This document shows, piece after piece, positions 23,703 through 32,648 of a DNA stretch of 64,000 nucleotides (its first letter is position 1; every line of letters starts with the position of its first letter). A model generated the notes under the pieces. The model had not been told where the DNA came from, did no database searches, and saw only the letters and a list, made by a program, of their open reading frames with translations. Origin of the DNA: Sphingomicrobium sp. Lineage in GTDB: Bacteria; Pseudomonadota; Alphaproteobacteria; Sphingomonadales; Sphingomonadaceae. The stretch covers positions 1,365,501 through 1,429,500 of the forward strand of contig DATCMI010000001.1 in assembly GCA_036563485.1 (NCBI GenBank), in the 5' to 3' direction. The position numbers were made by a program, and so were the translations under genes.

Positions 23703-24071
23703 GTGAGGGGCTCGAACGACGAAACTCTGCGCTTCATCGGATCGAGCTTCCGGTCCGTATGGGCGCTCGAGCTGCTGCTCGTGCTCAAGGGCGACCGGCC
23801 GGCCTGGACCTGCGAGGATCTGGTGACCAGCCTTCGTGCCAGCGACCTCGTGGTCGCGAAGGCACTTGAGGGCCTTGAGGCCGCAGGGCTGGTCAGCAAT
23901 GGCGAAGCGGGCGTTCAGTACATGCCGGTGAGCGACGAGGTTTCGCTACTCGTCGAGCAGGCGGAAGCGCTCTATGCTCCACGGCCGGACGCCGTTCGGC
24001 GGGCGATCATCTCATCCTCGGCCGGCGATGCTGCCGCGTTCGTGGATGCGTTCAGGTTCAGGAAGGGCTGA
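23703..24071 (+). CDS. small winged-helix-like hypothetical protein
   Basis: A 122-residue protein starting GTG after AGGGGGAGCTC. The first 65 residues (SFRSVWALELLLVLKGDRPAWTCEDLVTSLR... KALEGLEAAGLVSNGEAG) read like a compact winged helix with a two-strand wing; the rest is helical. It could be a transcription regulator or a partner protein. Its stop touches the start of the next gene (TGAGATG), forming an operon with two small membrane proteins, all divergent from the poly-HAMP kinase 205 bp away. Confidence 0.7.
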   Translation: MRGSNDETLRFIGSSFRSVWALELLLVLKGDRPAWTCEDLVTSLRASDLVVAKALEGLEAAGLVSNGEAGVQYMPVSDEVSLLVEQAEALYAPRPDAVRRAIISSSAGDAAAFVDAFRFRKG

Positions 24072-24072
24072 G

Positions 24073-24354
24073 ATGGCGGACATCTTCCCCACAGCCGTGT
24101 ACGTGCTTTGCTTCATCACCAGCGCGGCCTCCTGCTGGCTTCTTGGACGAAGCTATATGGCGAACCGGACGCGGTTCCTGCTGTGGAGCAGCATCTGCTT
24201 CGTCTTCCTGTCGCTCAATAATCTGGCGCTGGTGCTGGACAAGGTGGTCTGGCCGACACCCGAAGTCGACCTAAGCCTCCCGCGCGTCCTGCTCTCGATG
24301 GCCGCTGTGGTGTCGCTCATCTGGGGCTTTGTGTGGGAAGTGGAGGAGCGCTGA
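24073..24354 (+). CDS. small membrane protein, DUF5985-like
   Basis: A 93-residue protein with three hydrophobic helices: FPTAVYVLCFITSAASCWLL, RFLLWSSICFVFLSLNNLAL and VLLSMAAVVSLIWGFVW. It resembles what I remember of the DUF5985 family (paired small membrane proteins with a conserved S-x-C-x-x-L pattern in the first helix); function unknown. It is the second gene of a three-gene operon. Confidence 0.7.
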   Translation: MADIFPTAVYVLCFITSAASCWLLGRSYMANRTRFLLWSSICFVFLSLNNLALVLDKVVWPTPEVDLSLPRVLLSMAAVVSLIWGFVWEVEER

Positions 24355-24355
24355 A

Positions 24356-24622
24356 GTGAGCCTCTACGACTTCCTTTCGGGTGCGGTCTGCTTCGGCTTC
24401 TTTACCTGCGCCCTGTTCTTCATGCGCTTCCGGCGCAGAACCGGTGACGGGCTGTTCCTCTTGTTTGCGCTTGCGTTTGCTGCGCTCGGGATCGGCCAGG
24501 CGCTCGTCGCCTTCAGCTCCATCCCGGACGAGAATCGTGGGTCGCTCTACCTGGTCCGCCTCGCCGCGTTTCTGCTGATCCTGCTCGGCATCTACCGCGC
24601 GAACCGGCAGCAGCGTGCTTGA
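24356..24622 (+). CDS. small membrane protein, DUF5985-like paralogue
   Basis: An 88-residue GTG-started protein with three hydrophobic helices: FLSGAVCFGFFTCALFFMRF, GLFLLFALAFAALGIGQALVAF and LVRLAAFLLILLGIYR. The topology and basic loop (FRRRTGDG) mirror the preceding gene (RSYMANRTR), so the two are probably paralogues forming a heteromeric membrane complex (inference). It is the last chromosomal gene before the island junction at 24642. Confidence 0.68.
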   Translation: MSLYDFLSGAVCFGFFTCALFFMRFRRRTGDGLFLLFALAFAALGIGQALVAFSSIPDENRGSLYLVRLAAFLLILLGIYRANRQQRA

Positions 24623-24641
24623 CTCTTTGGCCGGCAAAGTG

Positions 24642-24693
24642 AGGTGGTGCCGCTTGCGTGACTCGAACACGCGACCCCATCATTACGAATGAT
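24642..24693. repeat. attachment-site repeat, distal copy (tRNA-Thr 3' fragment)
   Basis: Identical over 52 bp to 45284-45335. It contains the CCA end, acceptor 3' strand, T arm and anticodon-stem 3' side of tRNA-Thr(CGT) but diverges at the anticodon loop (GAATGAT then CGAGCC), so it cannot encode a tRNA. Confidence 0.92.
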
Positions 24694-25371
24694 CGAGCCC
24701 TGTAGAGAGGCGCGACCGCTAACGCGCGCATTTCGGTTGCGCATCTCGTGTCGAGATAGGGAGCCTGTCCAGGATGCACTGCTCGCACAGGCCCGAAGGC
24801 GAAGCGCTCAGGATTGCCGCTGGCTGGATCGTGCTCGGCATGACGGCCTTAATGCAGGCTAGTTATCTGTGCTCCGTCTGGTGAATCCGGCTGGTGCGAT
24901 AATCGCGCGATGCATCCGCCCTTTTTCAGCGCTCACCGTGCTCCTCTTCGGGTTCTCGGCTGCGTTTTCTGTTCTACGCGTCGGCGCAATGGGTGAAGGT
25001 CTACCGTAGGGGCGAGCAACGACAAGGCCGTGAGCCTGCCGAGTTCAACATGCGCGAGCTTCGGGAACAGGCTCGGTGACTGCTCTGGCTTTAGGCACAC
25101 TTGGGCTCGCTGTTGACGCACAATCGAAAGCGACGGTTAGGCAGGCCATCTAACTAACGATTAGATGGACCGTAGGCCGACAAATAGCAGGAAAAGGCTA
25201 TTCCAGAGCCCTACCGCCGCGACTCTCTTCACAACTGGCAATCACGTAGCAAGCACGAGGCCCTTAGATGCGCTCCAGCGGGTCGGCCTCGCTGGCGTCT
25301 GAAAACAATCAAAATCTATCAAACTGGGACAGCGCAGCTGCTAATGGGGTTCACGTTGATTTAGGTTGAGA
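24694..25371. other. island left end, no confident gene
   Basis: This 680-bp stretch holds no ORF I can support. A 36-codon ATG frame at 24774-24884 has a hydrophobic middle (IAAGWIVLGMTALMQASYL) and might be a micropeptide. A frame near 24925-25079 ending in FNMRELREQAR looks like a decayed C-terminus. An 8-bp hairpin (CCATCTAA/TTAGATGG) lies near 25148. No integrase remnant was recognised. Confidence 0.5.
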
Positions 25372-26250
25372 TCAAAGGATGATCCTCAAGGTCGCGTGTC
25401 TCAGCTTTCCGGGCGCGCAAAGGAACTGCGCTTCCACCTTTATCTCCGGACGTACCCATGAAGCTCCTTTGATGTCAGTCGCAGCTAGCGCTGCAGTATC
25501 CGTCGCCAGATGCTCCATCGTGCGCCAGAAGCGCTCCCGTTCGGGTTCTGAGAGCGTTACGAACGCACTGCCGGCATACTCCAGGCCGTCACCTGTTTCG
25601 CGCGCTAGGAGCGCCGCTGATCGGGTCTTATCGCGCTTGTGCCCGATCACGACGAACTCGCCTTCGTCCATGGCTTTTGTCTTGAGCCAATCGCGTGTCC
25701 TGCCGCTCCGGTAGCAACTGCTCAGCCGCTTCGAGACGATGCCCTCCAAAGATGCTCCAGCGGCGACCTCAAAGAACTCTGGTCCATCCCCAATCATGTG
25801 CTCGGTGAGCTGGATGCGAGACTTTGGATCGTGCTCGCCAACAAGCTCCTGCAAGCGGCCTTTGCGTTCGATCAGCGGTACTCGGCACAGATCCTCACCA
25901 TCCAAGTGAATAAGGTCGAAGGCGTAGAAGATCAGCCGTTCGCGCTCGTGCGCCAACGCTGACTTCATCTCCTCAAAGTCTGACCGGCCAAGCTCGTCCT
26001 GAACGATAACCTCGCCGCCGATGATCGCCGACCTGCAGTTAAGCTTCCGAGCATCGGAAAGGATCAGAGCGTAGCAGTCGCTCCAATCGTGCCCGTTACG
26101 CGTGTACGCCGCAGAACTATCGCCAAGCACAAGCTGCGTTCGATAGCCGTCGTGCTTGATCTCGTGCAGCCACTTGTCGCCAGCGGGCGCTTGTTTCGTG
26201 AGCGTCGGCAGCATGGGTGGGACGAACCGAAGAGCGGTTCTATGAAGCAT
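25372..26250 (-). CDS. ATP-dependent DNA ligase (LigD ligase-domain type)
   Basis: A stand-alone ligase of 292 residues that seals nicks through a Lys-AMP intermediate. Motif I is EIKHDGYR, motif III FYAFDLIHLDG, motif IV EGIVSKR and motif V WLKTKA. The C-terminal OB fold has WVRPEIKVEAQF with a shortened end (GKLRHATLRIIL). The nuclease and polymerase domains of full LigD are absent and no Ku gene is in the window, so a role in canonical end joining is not supported by context; LigC-like repair is plausible. The ribosome site is weak; a Met at 26214 is an alternative start. Confidence 0.87.
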   Translation of the reverse strand: MLHRTALRFVPPMLPTLTKQAPAGDKWLHEIKHDGYRTQLVLGDSSAAYTRNGHDWSDCYALILSDARKLNCRSAIIGGEVIVQDELGRSDFEEMKSALAHERERLIFYAFDLIHLDGEDLCRVPLIERKGRLQELVGEHDPKSRIQLTEHMIGDGPEFFEVAAGASLEGIVSKRLSSCYRSGRTRDWLKTKAMDEGEFVVIGHKRDKTRSAALLARETGDGLEYAGSAFVTLSEPERERFWRTMEHLATDTAALAATDIKGASWVRPEIKVEAQFLCAPGKLRHATLRIIL

Positions 26251-26287
26251 GTTCGGAGCGACTCTTTGCTCGCGAGTCGGGTTCCAG

Positions 26288-26312
26288 TGTCTGATTCGGG
26301 TGGAAAGCGGAC
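26288..26312 (+). repeat. dispersed palindromic repeat, copy 1
   Basis: TGTCTG and CGGAC arms flank a GGGTGGAAAG core, a diverged copy of the island repeat, located between the ligase and RTX genes. Confidence 0.6.
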
Positions 26313-26473
26313 CTAAACGACAGCTCGGTGTAGGTGGCAGGAGCCTCCCCTCAAACCCGCGCTAACGATTACGCGTACGGAACAGTCTTCCGGCGGTAAA
26401 TCTTTTGCATCTGTTGCGCGGCAGAGACTTTGTAGCTCTTGCGGTAGTCTTCAGGGGATAGCTTCGAGCCCCT

Positions 26474-29341
26474 TCACAGTATCAAGTTAGCGCTGCCTAC
26501 TTGCGCAGATCCAAGTTCAATAAGCAGATCTGCGGCGCCATCGCCGTTGTTGTCCAGAGCTACGACGAAGCCGGCGGTCCCGCCCGAGTTGTAGACCCGG
26601 AGCTCACCGGCCTGACCACTGAACGCAGCGCTGCCAATAAACGTGAACGCCTGGTCGCCAGCAAACGTCGTGTTTGCATCGATCGAGCTCACATCAATCT
26701 TGTCAAGGCCGACCTGGAGGTCGCCAATCCGATCAGTCGCACCTACTTCCGTGAAGTAGAACGTGTCGGACCCCGCGCCACCCCAAAGTTCGTCGCTGCC
26801 CAAGAAACCAAGCAGTTTGTCGTCACCAGCCTCCCCGTAGAGCACATCGTTAGCCGTACTCCCGACTAGCAAATCGTTTCCATTGCCCCCGTACATGGTG
26901 ATGCTGACCAGCTGTCCGATGAGCTGATCATCGCCGTCCCAGGACCGGACCACCGCAGGATCAGCCTGGTCGCCGATTACCATTTTATCGTCGTACGCCG
27001 TGAGAGCGATGTCGCTGAATCGTTCCACGTTCTGGAATGTACCTGCGCCGGCCAAGAGCGGGAGGCCCTGATGTAAGATCGCAGTGTCGCCTGTGATCCC
27101 GTGCGTGGCGCCTACGTATGACAGGCCGACTGTGTCGAAGCCATCGCCGCCATCGACGATGTCGCCGTACCCGGACAGGATGAAGTCGTCGCCCGCACCA
27201 CCGCTAAGGATGTCAACTTCGACGCCGTTATCGAATGAACCCTCACTATTTGCGAATAGCATATCGTTGCCAGATCCGCCGCGAAGGTCGTCGGCGCCCA
27301 AGCCTCCAGCCAGTCGATCATTCCCATCGTCGCCGGAAAGGAGATCCTCATCGATACCGCCCAGCAGAGTATCATCGCCGGCCCCGCCGAAGACCACAGC
27401 AGTGCTGCTGGCTGCAATGACAACATCGCTGCCGCCGCCTCCATTAACTGTCAGGGTCGCCGCCTGCGAGTGCAGGCTCAAGGTGTCGGCGAAGTCGCTG
27501 CCGTAGAGCTGCAGGACCAGCTCCATATTACGGACGCTACCCGCGCCTAATGCGAAATCCGCGCCGACCAAGCTTCCCGTGTTCAAGGAAACCCCAGCCG
27601 CGGAGCCGAGCAGGGAGAAGGACAGGCTATCGAGGCCATCGCCGCCATCGAGATAGTCATTGTAACCACCGGACAGGAGGTCGTTACCAACGCCACCCTC
27701 CAGCCGGTCGGCAGTGCCGTCGTCGTCCGCAGCGCCGGTGTTGTCGGAGTAGAGGGCGTCGTCGCCCGCGTTGCCCTGCAGCGTGTCCGCGCCGTCACGG
27801 CCTACGAGGATGTTCGCGCCTTCCAAGCCGATCAAAGTGTCCGCAAAGGCCGAACCGCGCGCATTCTCAATGCTTTGTATATAGTCACCATTGGAGACCT
27901 GAGATCCAGCATAGAGCGTTACTGACACCCCCGATCCAGCGTTCCGGTAGTCGATGGTGTCGGACCCAGACTCTCCCTTGAATACACCGCCGACGCCCAA
28001 GCTGATGAACAGATCATCCCCGAGACCGCCTCGCGCTTCAACGCGCCCGTAGCGGGTGCTGATTACGTCATCGCCCGCGTCGCCGAGTATGAGCAGCGAG
28101 TTATAGTCACGGGATTCGGCGGCGATCACATCATTGCCGTTGCCCCCGTCAACGATGACCCATTGATCGTTGGCGATGACGACATTGTCGGCGACGTCCG
28201 TCAGCCGAACCGATGCAAGATGCTCGATGCTTTGGATCTCGGCCGCGCCAGCGGTCTGGATCATCGCCAGGGTAACCGAACCCGAAAGCCCGTTGGCCAA
28301 GGCCGCGAAGGAGAATGACAGGCTGTCGGAGCCTCCGCCGCCATCGACGCGATCGCCATAACCTGCCACAAACCTATCGTCGTGGGCGCCGCCGGTCAGC
28401 TGGTCCCGTTCGCCGCCCGCGTCACCAGGTGAGACGTAGGAGCTTCCATCGGACGACAACAGGCTTCCAAAGCCGTATGAGGCGCTGGGGGCCGCCCGGA
28501 TGATATCCGATCCTGCGCCACCGGAGAGCTCGTCAAAATCGCCGCGACCTTCGATGTAATCGTCGCCGGATCCGCCGTGGACGTATGAACCAGAGATCCT
28601 GTCATCGCCGTCACCGCCATCGACACTAGCGCCAACAATGATGTCATTGCCGCTGTCGCCATAGACGACGCCGCCAGAATTCCACGCTACCGTGATCGTG
28701 TCCGCCCCATCTCCGCCGTGAACGTCAAACCCAACGACTTGTGAAAAATCGACAATGTCGTCGCCTGCGCCCGCATCGAGGTACCCGGCGGTGGCAAAGG
28801 ATTGCTGCCCGTAGAACCGGTCTGAGAATTCTGAAGCTCGAATCCAGCGGTAGACCTCGATACCGCTGATCTTGGTCGACCCTACGACCTGATCCGTCGC
28901 CCCGACATCGAACACGATGCCGGTAGATGCGTGCTGGAACGTCAAGAACAGCTCGTCAGTGCCGACACCGCCATCAATGAGATCGCCAGCGCCGCCATAA
29001 AGGATGTCCGATCCCGCGCCGCCCATGAGTGTGTCGCTTTCGCTGTCCACATAAGGCGTGTCGGTGCCTTCAATCGAGAATAGGTCGGGACTGAAAGTGT
29101 ACTGGACAGCGCGCAGTGCGGTGTTTTCCTCGGCGCCGTAAAGGATGTCGTTGCCGTCGGCCCCGTTCAGCGTATCGCTGCCAAAGCCACCAATAAGGCG
29201 GTCATCACCGGTGCCGCCATCAAGCGTGTCATTGCCACCCACGCCAGACAGTCGGTCGTGACGCGCGAAGCCATTGATGGTGTCGTCTTCATTCGTGCCG
29301 ACGAGATTGTTGTCACCATCGTCGCCAGTGATTACCGACAT
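26474..29341 (-). CDS. RTX calcium-binding secreted protein
   Basis: A 955-residue acidic protein built almost entirely of Ca-binding nonapeptides (GGxGxDxLx), e.g. GGNDTLDGGTGDDRLIGGFGS. There is no classical signal peptide. The C-terminal 120 residues (DTFYFTEVGATDRIGDL..., DKIDVSSIDANTTFAGDQAF, VVALDNNGDGAADLLIEL) match the serralysin-type C-terminal module that carries a type I secretion signal. No protease HExxH or lipase motif is present, so it may be structural or adhesive. Non-repeat blocks with IQSIEH and NMELVLQLYGSDFADTL recur between RTX arrays. The Met at 29341 (MSVITGDDGDNNLVG) follows a G-rich RBS. No type I exporter genes lie nearby. Confidence 0.9.
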   Translation of the reverse strand: MSVITGDDGDNNLVGTNEDDTINGFARHDRLSGVGGNDTLDGGTGDDRLIGGFGSDTLNGADGNDILYGAEENTALRAVQYTFSPDLFSIEGTDTPYVDSESDTLMGGAGSDILYGGAGDLIDGGVGTDELFLTFQHASTGIVFDVGATDQVVGSTKISGIEVYRWIRASEFSDRFYGQQSFATAGYLDAGAGDDIVDFSQVVGFDVHGGDGADTITVAWNSGGVVYGDSGNDIIVGASVDGGDGDDRISGSYVHGGSGDDYIEGRGDFDELSGGAGSDIIRAAPSASYGFGSLLSSDGSSYVSPGDAGGERDQLTGGAHDDRFVAGYGDRVDGGGGSDSLSFSFAALANGLSGSVTLAMIQTAGAAEIQSIEHLASVRLTDVADNVVIANDQWVIVDGGNGNDVIAAESRDYNSLLILGDAGDDVISTRYGRVEARGGLGDDLFISLGVGGVFKGESGSDTIDYRNAGSGVSVTLYAGSQVSNGDYIQSIENARGSAFADTLIGLEGANILVGRDGADTLQGNAGDDALYSDNTGAADDDGTADRLEGGVGNDLLSGGYNDYLDGGDGLDSLSFSLLGSAAGVSLNTGSLVGADFALGAGSVRNMELVLQLYGSDFADTLSLHSQAATLTVNGGGGSDVVIAASSTAVVFGGAGDDTLLGGIDEDLLSGDDGNDRLAGGLGADDLRGGSGNDMLFANSEGSFDNGVEVDILSGGAGDDFILSGYGDIVDGGDGFDTVGLSYVGATHGITGDTAILHQGLPLLAGAGTFQNVERFSDIALTAYDDKMVIGDQADPAVVRSWDGDDQLIGQLVSITMYGGNGNDLLVGSTANDVLYGEAGDDKLLGFLGSDELWGGAGSDTFYFTEVGATDRIGDLQVGLDKIDVSSIDANTTFAGDQAFTFIGSAAFSGQAGELRVYNSGGTAGFVVALDNNGDGAADLLIELGSAQVGSANLIL

Positions 29342-29555
29342 TGCCCTGCCCCCCCTGTTCGTTTGCCAATGCTTACCCGAACCCTTTGATATGGCAAAGC
29401 TTATTGCCGACGAAGGCGGGCGCCGCATGTCCGCTTTCTACCCATTCACGGCGTGAGCGGCTTAGGCCTGCTTCCGAATTCAACAGGACACTAGCTGCCT
29501 AGTTCACTTTACCTGTCCCGGAGAGACAGGATGGGCGCGAACGCTGATAATGGCT

Positions 29556-30240
29556 TCAGAAGAACATATCCTCGTTACTAACGTTGACGCTCCCGGTGTT
29601 GATCAACAGATCGGCTGCACCATCGCCGTTCACATCGAGCGCGACGACGTACTCACCATCGCCGGCGGCGTATGAGCGTAGCTCGCCCGGTTTGCCCGTG
29701 AATGAGGAAACGCCAATCCACGTAAATGATTGATGACCTGCTATGTTGGCGTTCGCGTCGATAGACGTCAGATCAATCTTGTCGACGCCTCGTTCAAAGT
29801 CGAGAATGCGATCAGTTGCACCGAGCTCGGTGAAGTAGAAGGTGTCCGACCCTCCGTCGCCCCAAAGGTCATCACTTCCGATGAAGCCTAGAAGCTTGTC
29901 ATTGCCGGCCTCTCCGTACAGCACATCGTTCGCTGTGCTTCCAACAAGCAGATCGTTCCCATTGCCCCCGTACATTGTGATGCTGACAAGCTGACCGATC
30001 AGCTGGTCGTCGCCGTCCAGGAGCGAACAACCGCAGGCTCGAACTGATCGCCGATCACCATCTTGTCGTCGAAAGCAGTTAAAGCGATGTCGCTGAAACG
30101 CTCTACGTTCGTAAACGTACCTGCGCCTTCCACAAGCGGGAGGCCTTTGTGAAGGATAGAAGTGTCGCCGTTGATGCCGTGAGTGGCCCCAACATAGGAC
30201 AAAGCGACGGTGTCGAACCCATCACCTCCGTCAACGATGC
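29556..30240 (-). pseudogene. frameshifted, 5'-truncated RTX paralogue
   Basis: Homologous to the last ~230 codons of the RTX gene at 26474. The upstream part (DGGDGFDTVALSYVGATHGINGD to VVRSW) and the downstream part (MYGGNGNDLLVGSTANDVLYG to the stop) are in different frames. Comparison with the intact gene shows one missing C in the run near 30018 (GTCCAGGA versus GTCCCAGGA). Homology stops abruptly near 30240, where unrelated sequence begins. The proteins differ at many positions, so this is an old tandem paralogue that decayed, not a fresh duplication. The intact last 139 codons retain the secretion module. Confidence 0.85.
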
Positions 30241-30480
30241 GAAGCCTTTCGCACTGAGGACATTGCTCAGTCTCCGCAGAAGGCGAGGAACGTCCGCGCA
30301 TGCGTCGCATCGAAGTCGGCGCCGAACGGCCGGCCCGATCATCTAATCTACCTCTTGGTTCAACCACCCCCTGACTGCAGGCGCGAGAACCCCTCGGATG
30401 CTGCCAAAGCGGGAATCCCGAGAGCGACGGGTGCAACTCGCCGGGGCGCCTGTCGGTTAGCACGTCGAAAGGACATTTGA

Positions 30481-30636
30481 ATGGATGAAAACAGGCATGG
30501 TCAGGGACTTCACAATGGGCAGGAACCGCGCAGCAAATCCTCGGCGGTGAAGATGTTTGCGTACACCGCAATCGCTGTGCTGGTCGTCGGCATCATCCTG
30601 CTCGCGACCGGTGCGGTTAAGTTCGGACCTTACTAG
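30481..30636 (+). CDS. 51-residue single-pass membrane peptide
   Basis: An ATG-started ORF with GAAAGGA 7 nt upstream. It has a hydrophilic N-terminus (MDENRHGQGLHNGQEPRSKS) and one clear transmembrane helix (MFAYTAIAVLVVGIILLATGAV) ending in KFGPY. No family is recognised. The good RBS and clean topology make it a plausible gene. Confidence 0.55.
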   Translation: MDENRHGQGLHNGQEPRSKSSAVKMFAYTAIAVLVVGIILLATGAVKFGPY

Positions 30637-30674
30637 GTCCTCTCATCGAAACGTCCGCCGCCGCTCCCGGCGCG

Positions 30675-30702
30675 AGTCCGGAATGGGTGGAAAGCGGGCA
30701 GT
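30675..30702 (+). repeat. dispersed palindromic repeat, copy 2
   Basis: AGTCCGGAATGGGTGGAAAG followed by CGGGCAGT; right arm diverged. It lies just after the 51-residue membrane ORF. Confidence 0.6.
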
Positions 30703-30731
30703 CCGTGGATGCACGGAACCTCGAGAGGAGC

Positions 30732-30908
30732 CTATCGCAAAAACTGTAGGATAATGCCGACAACAACTAGCGCCGCAACTGCCATCGGGATGATAAGGAA
30801 CGCCCACCACACTAGCCCTTCTGGGCCGCCATCCTTGACCAGCAACAACGTGATCAGCGCTGCGTCAGCGAGTCCGATCGCAAGAACGACCGTCCAGTAG
30901 GTTCTCAT
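30732..30908 (-). CDS. 58-residue two-helix membrane protein
   Basis: Starts at the ATG at 30908 (MRTYWTVVLAIGLADAALI). Two hydrophobic helices are separated by a short loop (VKDGGPEGLVW), and the second helix is IIPMAVAALVVVGIILQF. A longer in-frame version would read through the dispersed repeat and begin with the spurious VRFPPIADI peptide, so it is rejected. The function is unknown. Confidence 0.55.
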   Translation of the reverse strand: MRTYWTVVLAIGLADAALITLLLVKDGGPEGLVWWAFLIIPMAVAALVVVGIILQFLR

Positions 30909-30933
30909 CAGTGCAGGATCGCAGGGGAGCTGG

Positions 30934-30962
30934 ATGTCTGCAATGGGTGGAAAGCGAACATT
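30934..30962 (+). repeat. dispersed palindromic repeat, copy 3
   Basis: AATGTCTGCAATGGGTGGAA then AGCGAACATT; nearly full-length with arms AATGT/ACATT. Confidence 0.8.
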
Positions 30963-31008
30963 GGAAAGATGCACAACGGCTTCCAAATAACCGACGCACT
31001 GGCGCACT

Positions 31009-31845
31009 TCACTCCTGCGTCAACGGGTGCGTGACCTTTTGCCACGCCTTCTGGAAAACCCCGCCCGACGATGCTGGCAATAGATCTCCAACACGATTGA
31101 ATACGGCCGGATCTGCCTTTTCTGTGCGCACAAGGTGAAGGTAAGCTGGCTCATATTGCGCAATCTCAGCCAAACGCTCGAAATCCACTACCCTTAAGGT
31201 CCTGTTGCCTAACTCGATGACCCTCTCAGCGCGAAGGTCGTGAAGCATCCGGTTGACGTGTATGGGCGTCATGCCTGTCGCCTCGGCCAGCTCCTCTTGG
31301 GTGAGGGGGAACGGGATTGCGTTGTCCAGACCTTCGCCGACGATGCGGTAGCGGATCAGCAGCTCGCAGAAGATGTGCGCAATTCGCTCTCGGGCGTCGC
31401 GCTGACCGTGGTTCACGATCCACTCGCGAAGCACCGCGGAGTCAGTCATCGTGCTCCACCACAGCGCCCGTGTTAGGTTCGAAGATTCCGTCAGCAGCTT
31501 CTCCATCTCGGCCGCTGGGATCAGCGCACAAGTGGTGCGGTTCAGCGCGAGAATGTCGTGGTCCATGGCCTCCAGCACGAACACTTCGACGTCGCAGAGA
31601 TCGCCCGGCACAAGAAAAGCCATCATCTGTCGACTGCCATCGCGAAGGGTTTTTGAGCGGGTGGCTAAGCCGCTCGTGACAAGGTGAATCTCGTCAACCT
31701 TTTTGCCAGCCGAAATGATTGTTTGGCCGCGCTGGTAGGTCTTGCTCTTGTGCTGCAACAGCTCATCTAGCCGCATCCGCTCTGATGCGGTGAACCGCGT
31801 AAGCTGCTCCAGCTTCATTGTCAGCGGATTGGACATTTGTGTCAC
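31009..31845 (-). CDS. Crp/Fnr-family transcription regulator (copy 1)
   Basis: A 278-residue regulator with a cyclic-nucleotide-binding-like beta-roll (about 25-130) and a C-terminal winged helix with LTQEELAEATGMTPIHVNRMLHDLRAE. The Cys cluster of FNR is absent, so an iron-sulfur sensor is unlikely; the effector is unknown. The sequence REWIVNHGQRDARERIAHIFCELLIR is typical of the many Crp/Fnr paralogues of sphingomonads. A second paralogue lies at 35254 in the same island. Confidence 0.87.
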   Translation of the reverse strand: MTQMSNPLTMKLEQLTRFTASERMRLDELLQHKSKTYQRGQTIISAGKKVDEIHLVTSGLATRSKTLRDGSRQMMAFLVPGDLCDVEVFVLEAMDHDILALNRTTCALIPAAEMEKLLTESSNLTRALWWSTMTDSAVLREWIVNHGQRDARERIAHIFCELLIRYRIVGEGLDNAIPFPLTQEELAEATGMTPIHVNRMLHDLRAERVIELGNRTLRVVDFERLAEIAQYEPAYLHLVRTEKADPAVFNRVGDLLPASSGGVFQKAWQKVTHPLTQE

Positions 31846-31976
31846 CTCCCCAACGAAACGCGTGAACAGTCGTAACGAGCCGTAGGCAACGGCCGCTGCG
31901 CTCTTGACGGCGCTGATATAGTTGGCTGCAGACCTACTTATGGCTGCTGCGCGTCGAAAACAGCTGGCAGCGGGAT

Positions 31977-32013
31977 AAAAAAGGCCCGCTCTCCAAGGTA
32001 CAGAAGAGCGGGC
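31977..32013 (-). terminator. intrinsic terminator (minus strand)
   Basis: On the minus strand GCCCGCTCT pairs with AGAGCGGGC over 9 bp, followed by six T residues. It ends the transcript of the small gene at 32069-32275. Confidence 0.8.
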
Positions 32014-32068
32014 GAGTCACTCAGAGAGACTAAGCGGCCAGTGCGGCGGCCGAGACAATAAACAACAC

Positions 32069-32275
32069 TTAGTCTAGGTGCTCGGTTCCTCTCGGGCCGA
32101 CGCTACGAGACCGCCGCTGGCCGCGAGCCACCACTACGCCTTCGGCAAGTGCGTTCGCCGTCTTCTCGGCAGCTTCCGGTGTAAGCTGGACGGACACGCC
32201 GTCAGGCCCTTCGACCGAAACAGCTCCATCGTCGGCATGCACGTCACTTGCCGTGTCGTAGATCTTCTTGACCAT
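32069..32275 (-). CDS. 68-residue hypothetical protein
   Basis: Starts MVKKIYDTASDVHADDGAVS and contains SVEGPDGVSVQLTPEAAEKTANAL, an amphipathic alpha/beta pattern, then a basic tail (VVARGQRRSRSVGPRG). The frame extends 14 codons upstream, but this Met is the natural start. An intrinsic terminator follows 56 nt downstream, which supports a real transcription unit. No family is recognised. Confidence 0.55.
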   Translation of the reverse strand: MVKKIYDTASDVHADDGAVSVEGPDGVSVQLTPEAAEKTANALAEGVVVARGQRRSRSVGPRGTEHLD

Positions 32276-32423
32276 GCTTCGATAATAGATGGAGGCCAGT
32301 CTGGGTTCCTGACCCAAAGGGAATGAGGTCCGCCTTTACGACCCTCTTTCCTCCTGCGCTTACTAAGGCACCGAGAGGATCCTGGTTCAACTGCTGTCAA
32401 AGTCAGGCGTGCCGACGCCTTCA

Positions 32424-32648
32424 TCAGACCCGATCTGTGGTCCTTGCCAGGCGCTGACTACAGTAGAGTTCAGCAAGCTCCTGATGCGCTGATCGGGCGG
32501 CATGTGTTCGGCTCGTTTTGGCAGCGGCGCGTTCCGCCATCTCTCTTGCTCGTAGATACTCTTCCGTCAGTTGTTTGCTGACCTCCTCGCCTGAGGCTAG
32601 CTCATCGTGAAAAACGGTAATTGGAGAGTCCAAAGAAAGGTTGGGCAT
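32424..32648 (-). CDS. small hypothetical protein (74 residues)
   Basis: MPNLSLDSPITVFHDELASG followed by a helical charged stretch (EEVSKQLTEEYLRAREMAERAAAKTSRTHAARSAHQELAELY). The composition is that of a small soluble helical protein. An ATG three codons upstream is also possible. No family is recognised. Confidence 0.5.
   Translation of the reverse strand: MPNLSLDSPITVFHDELASGEEVSKQLTEEYLRAREMAERAAAKTSRTHAARSAHQELAELYCSQRLARTTDRV

Noticed and set aside
24774-24884. 36-codon ORF with a hydrophobic middle at the island left end
   Set aside because: Single copy, modest RBS and no supporting comparison; recorded only as a possibility in the gap entry.
26341-26470. Minus-strand fragment SKLSPEDYRKSYKVSAAQQM
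   Set aside because: Protein-like but has a stop directly upstream and no start codon; perhaps a decayed gene end.
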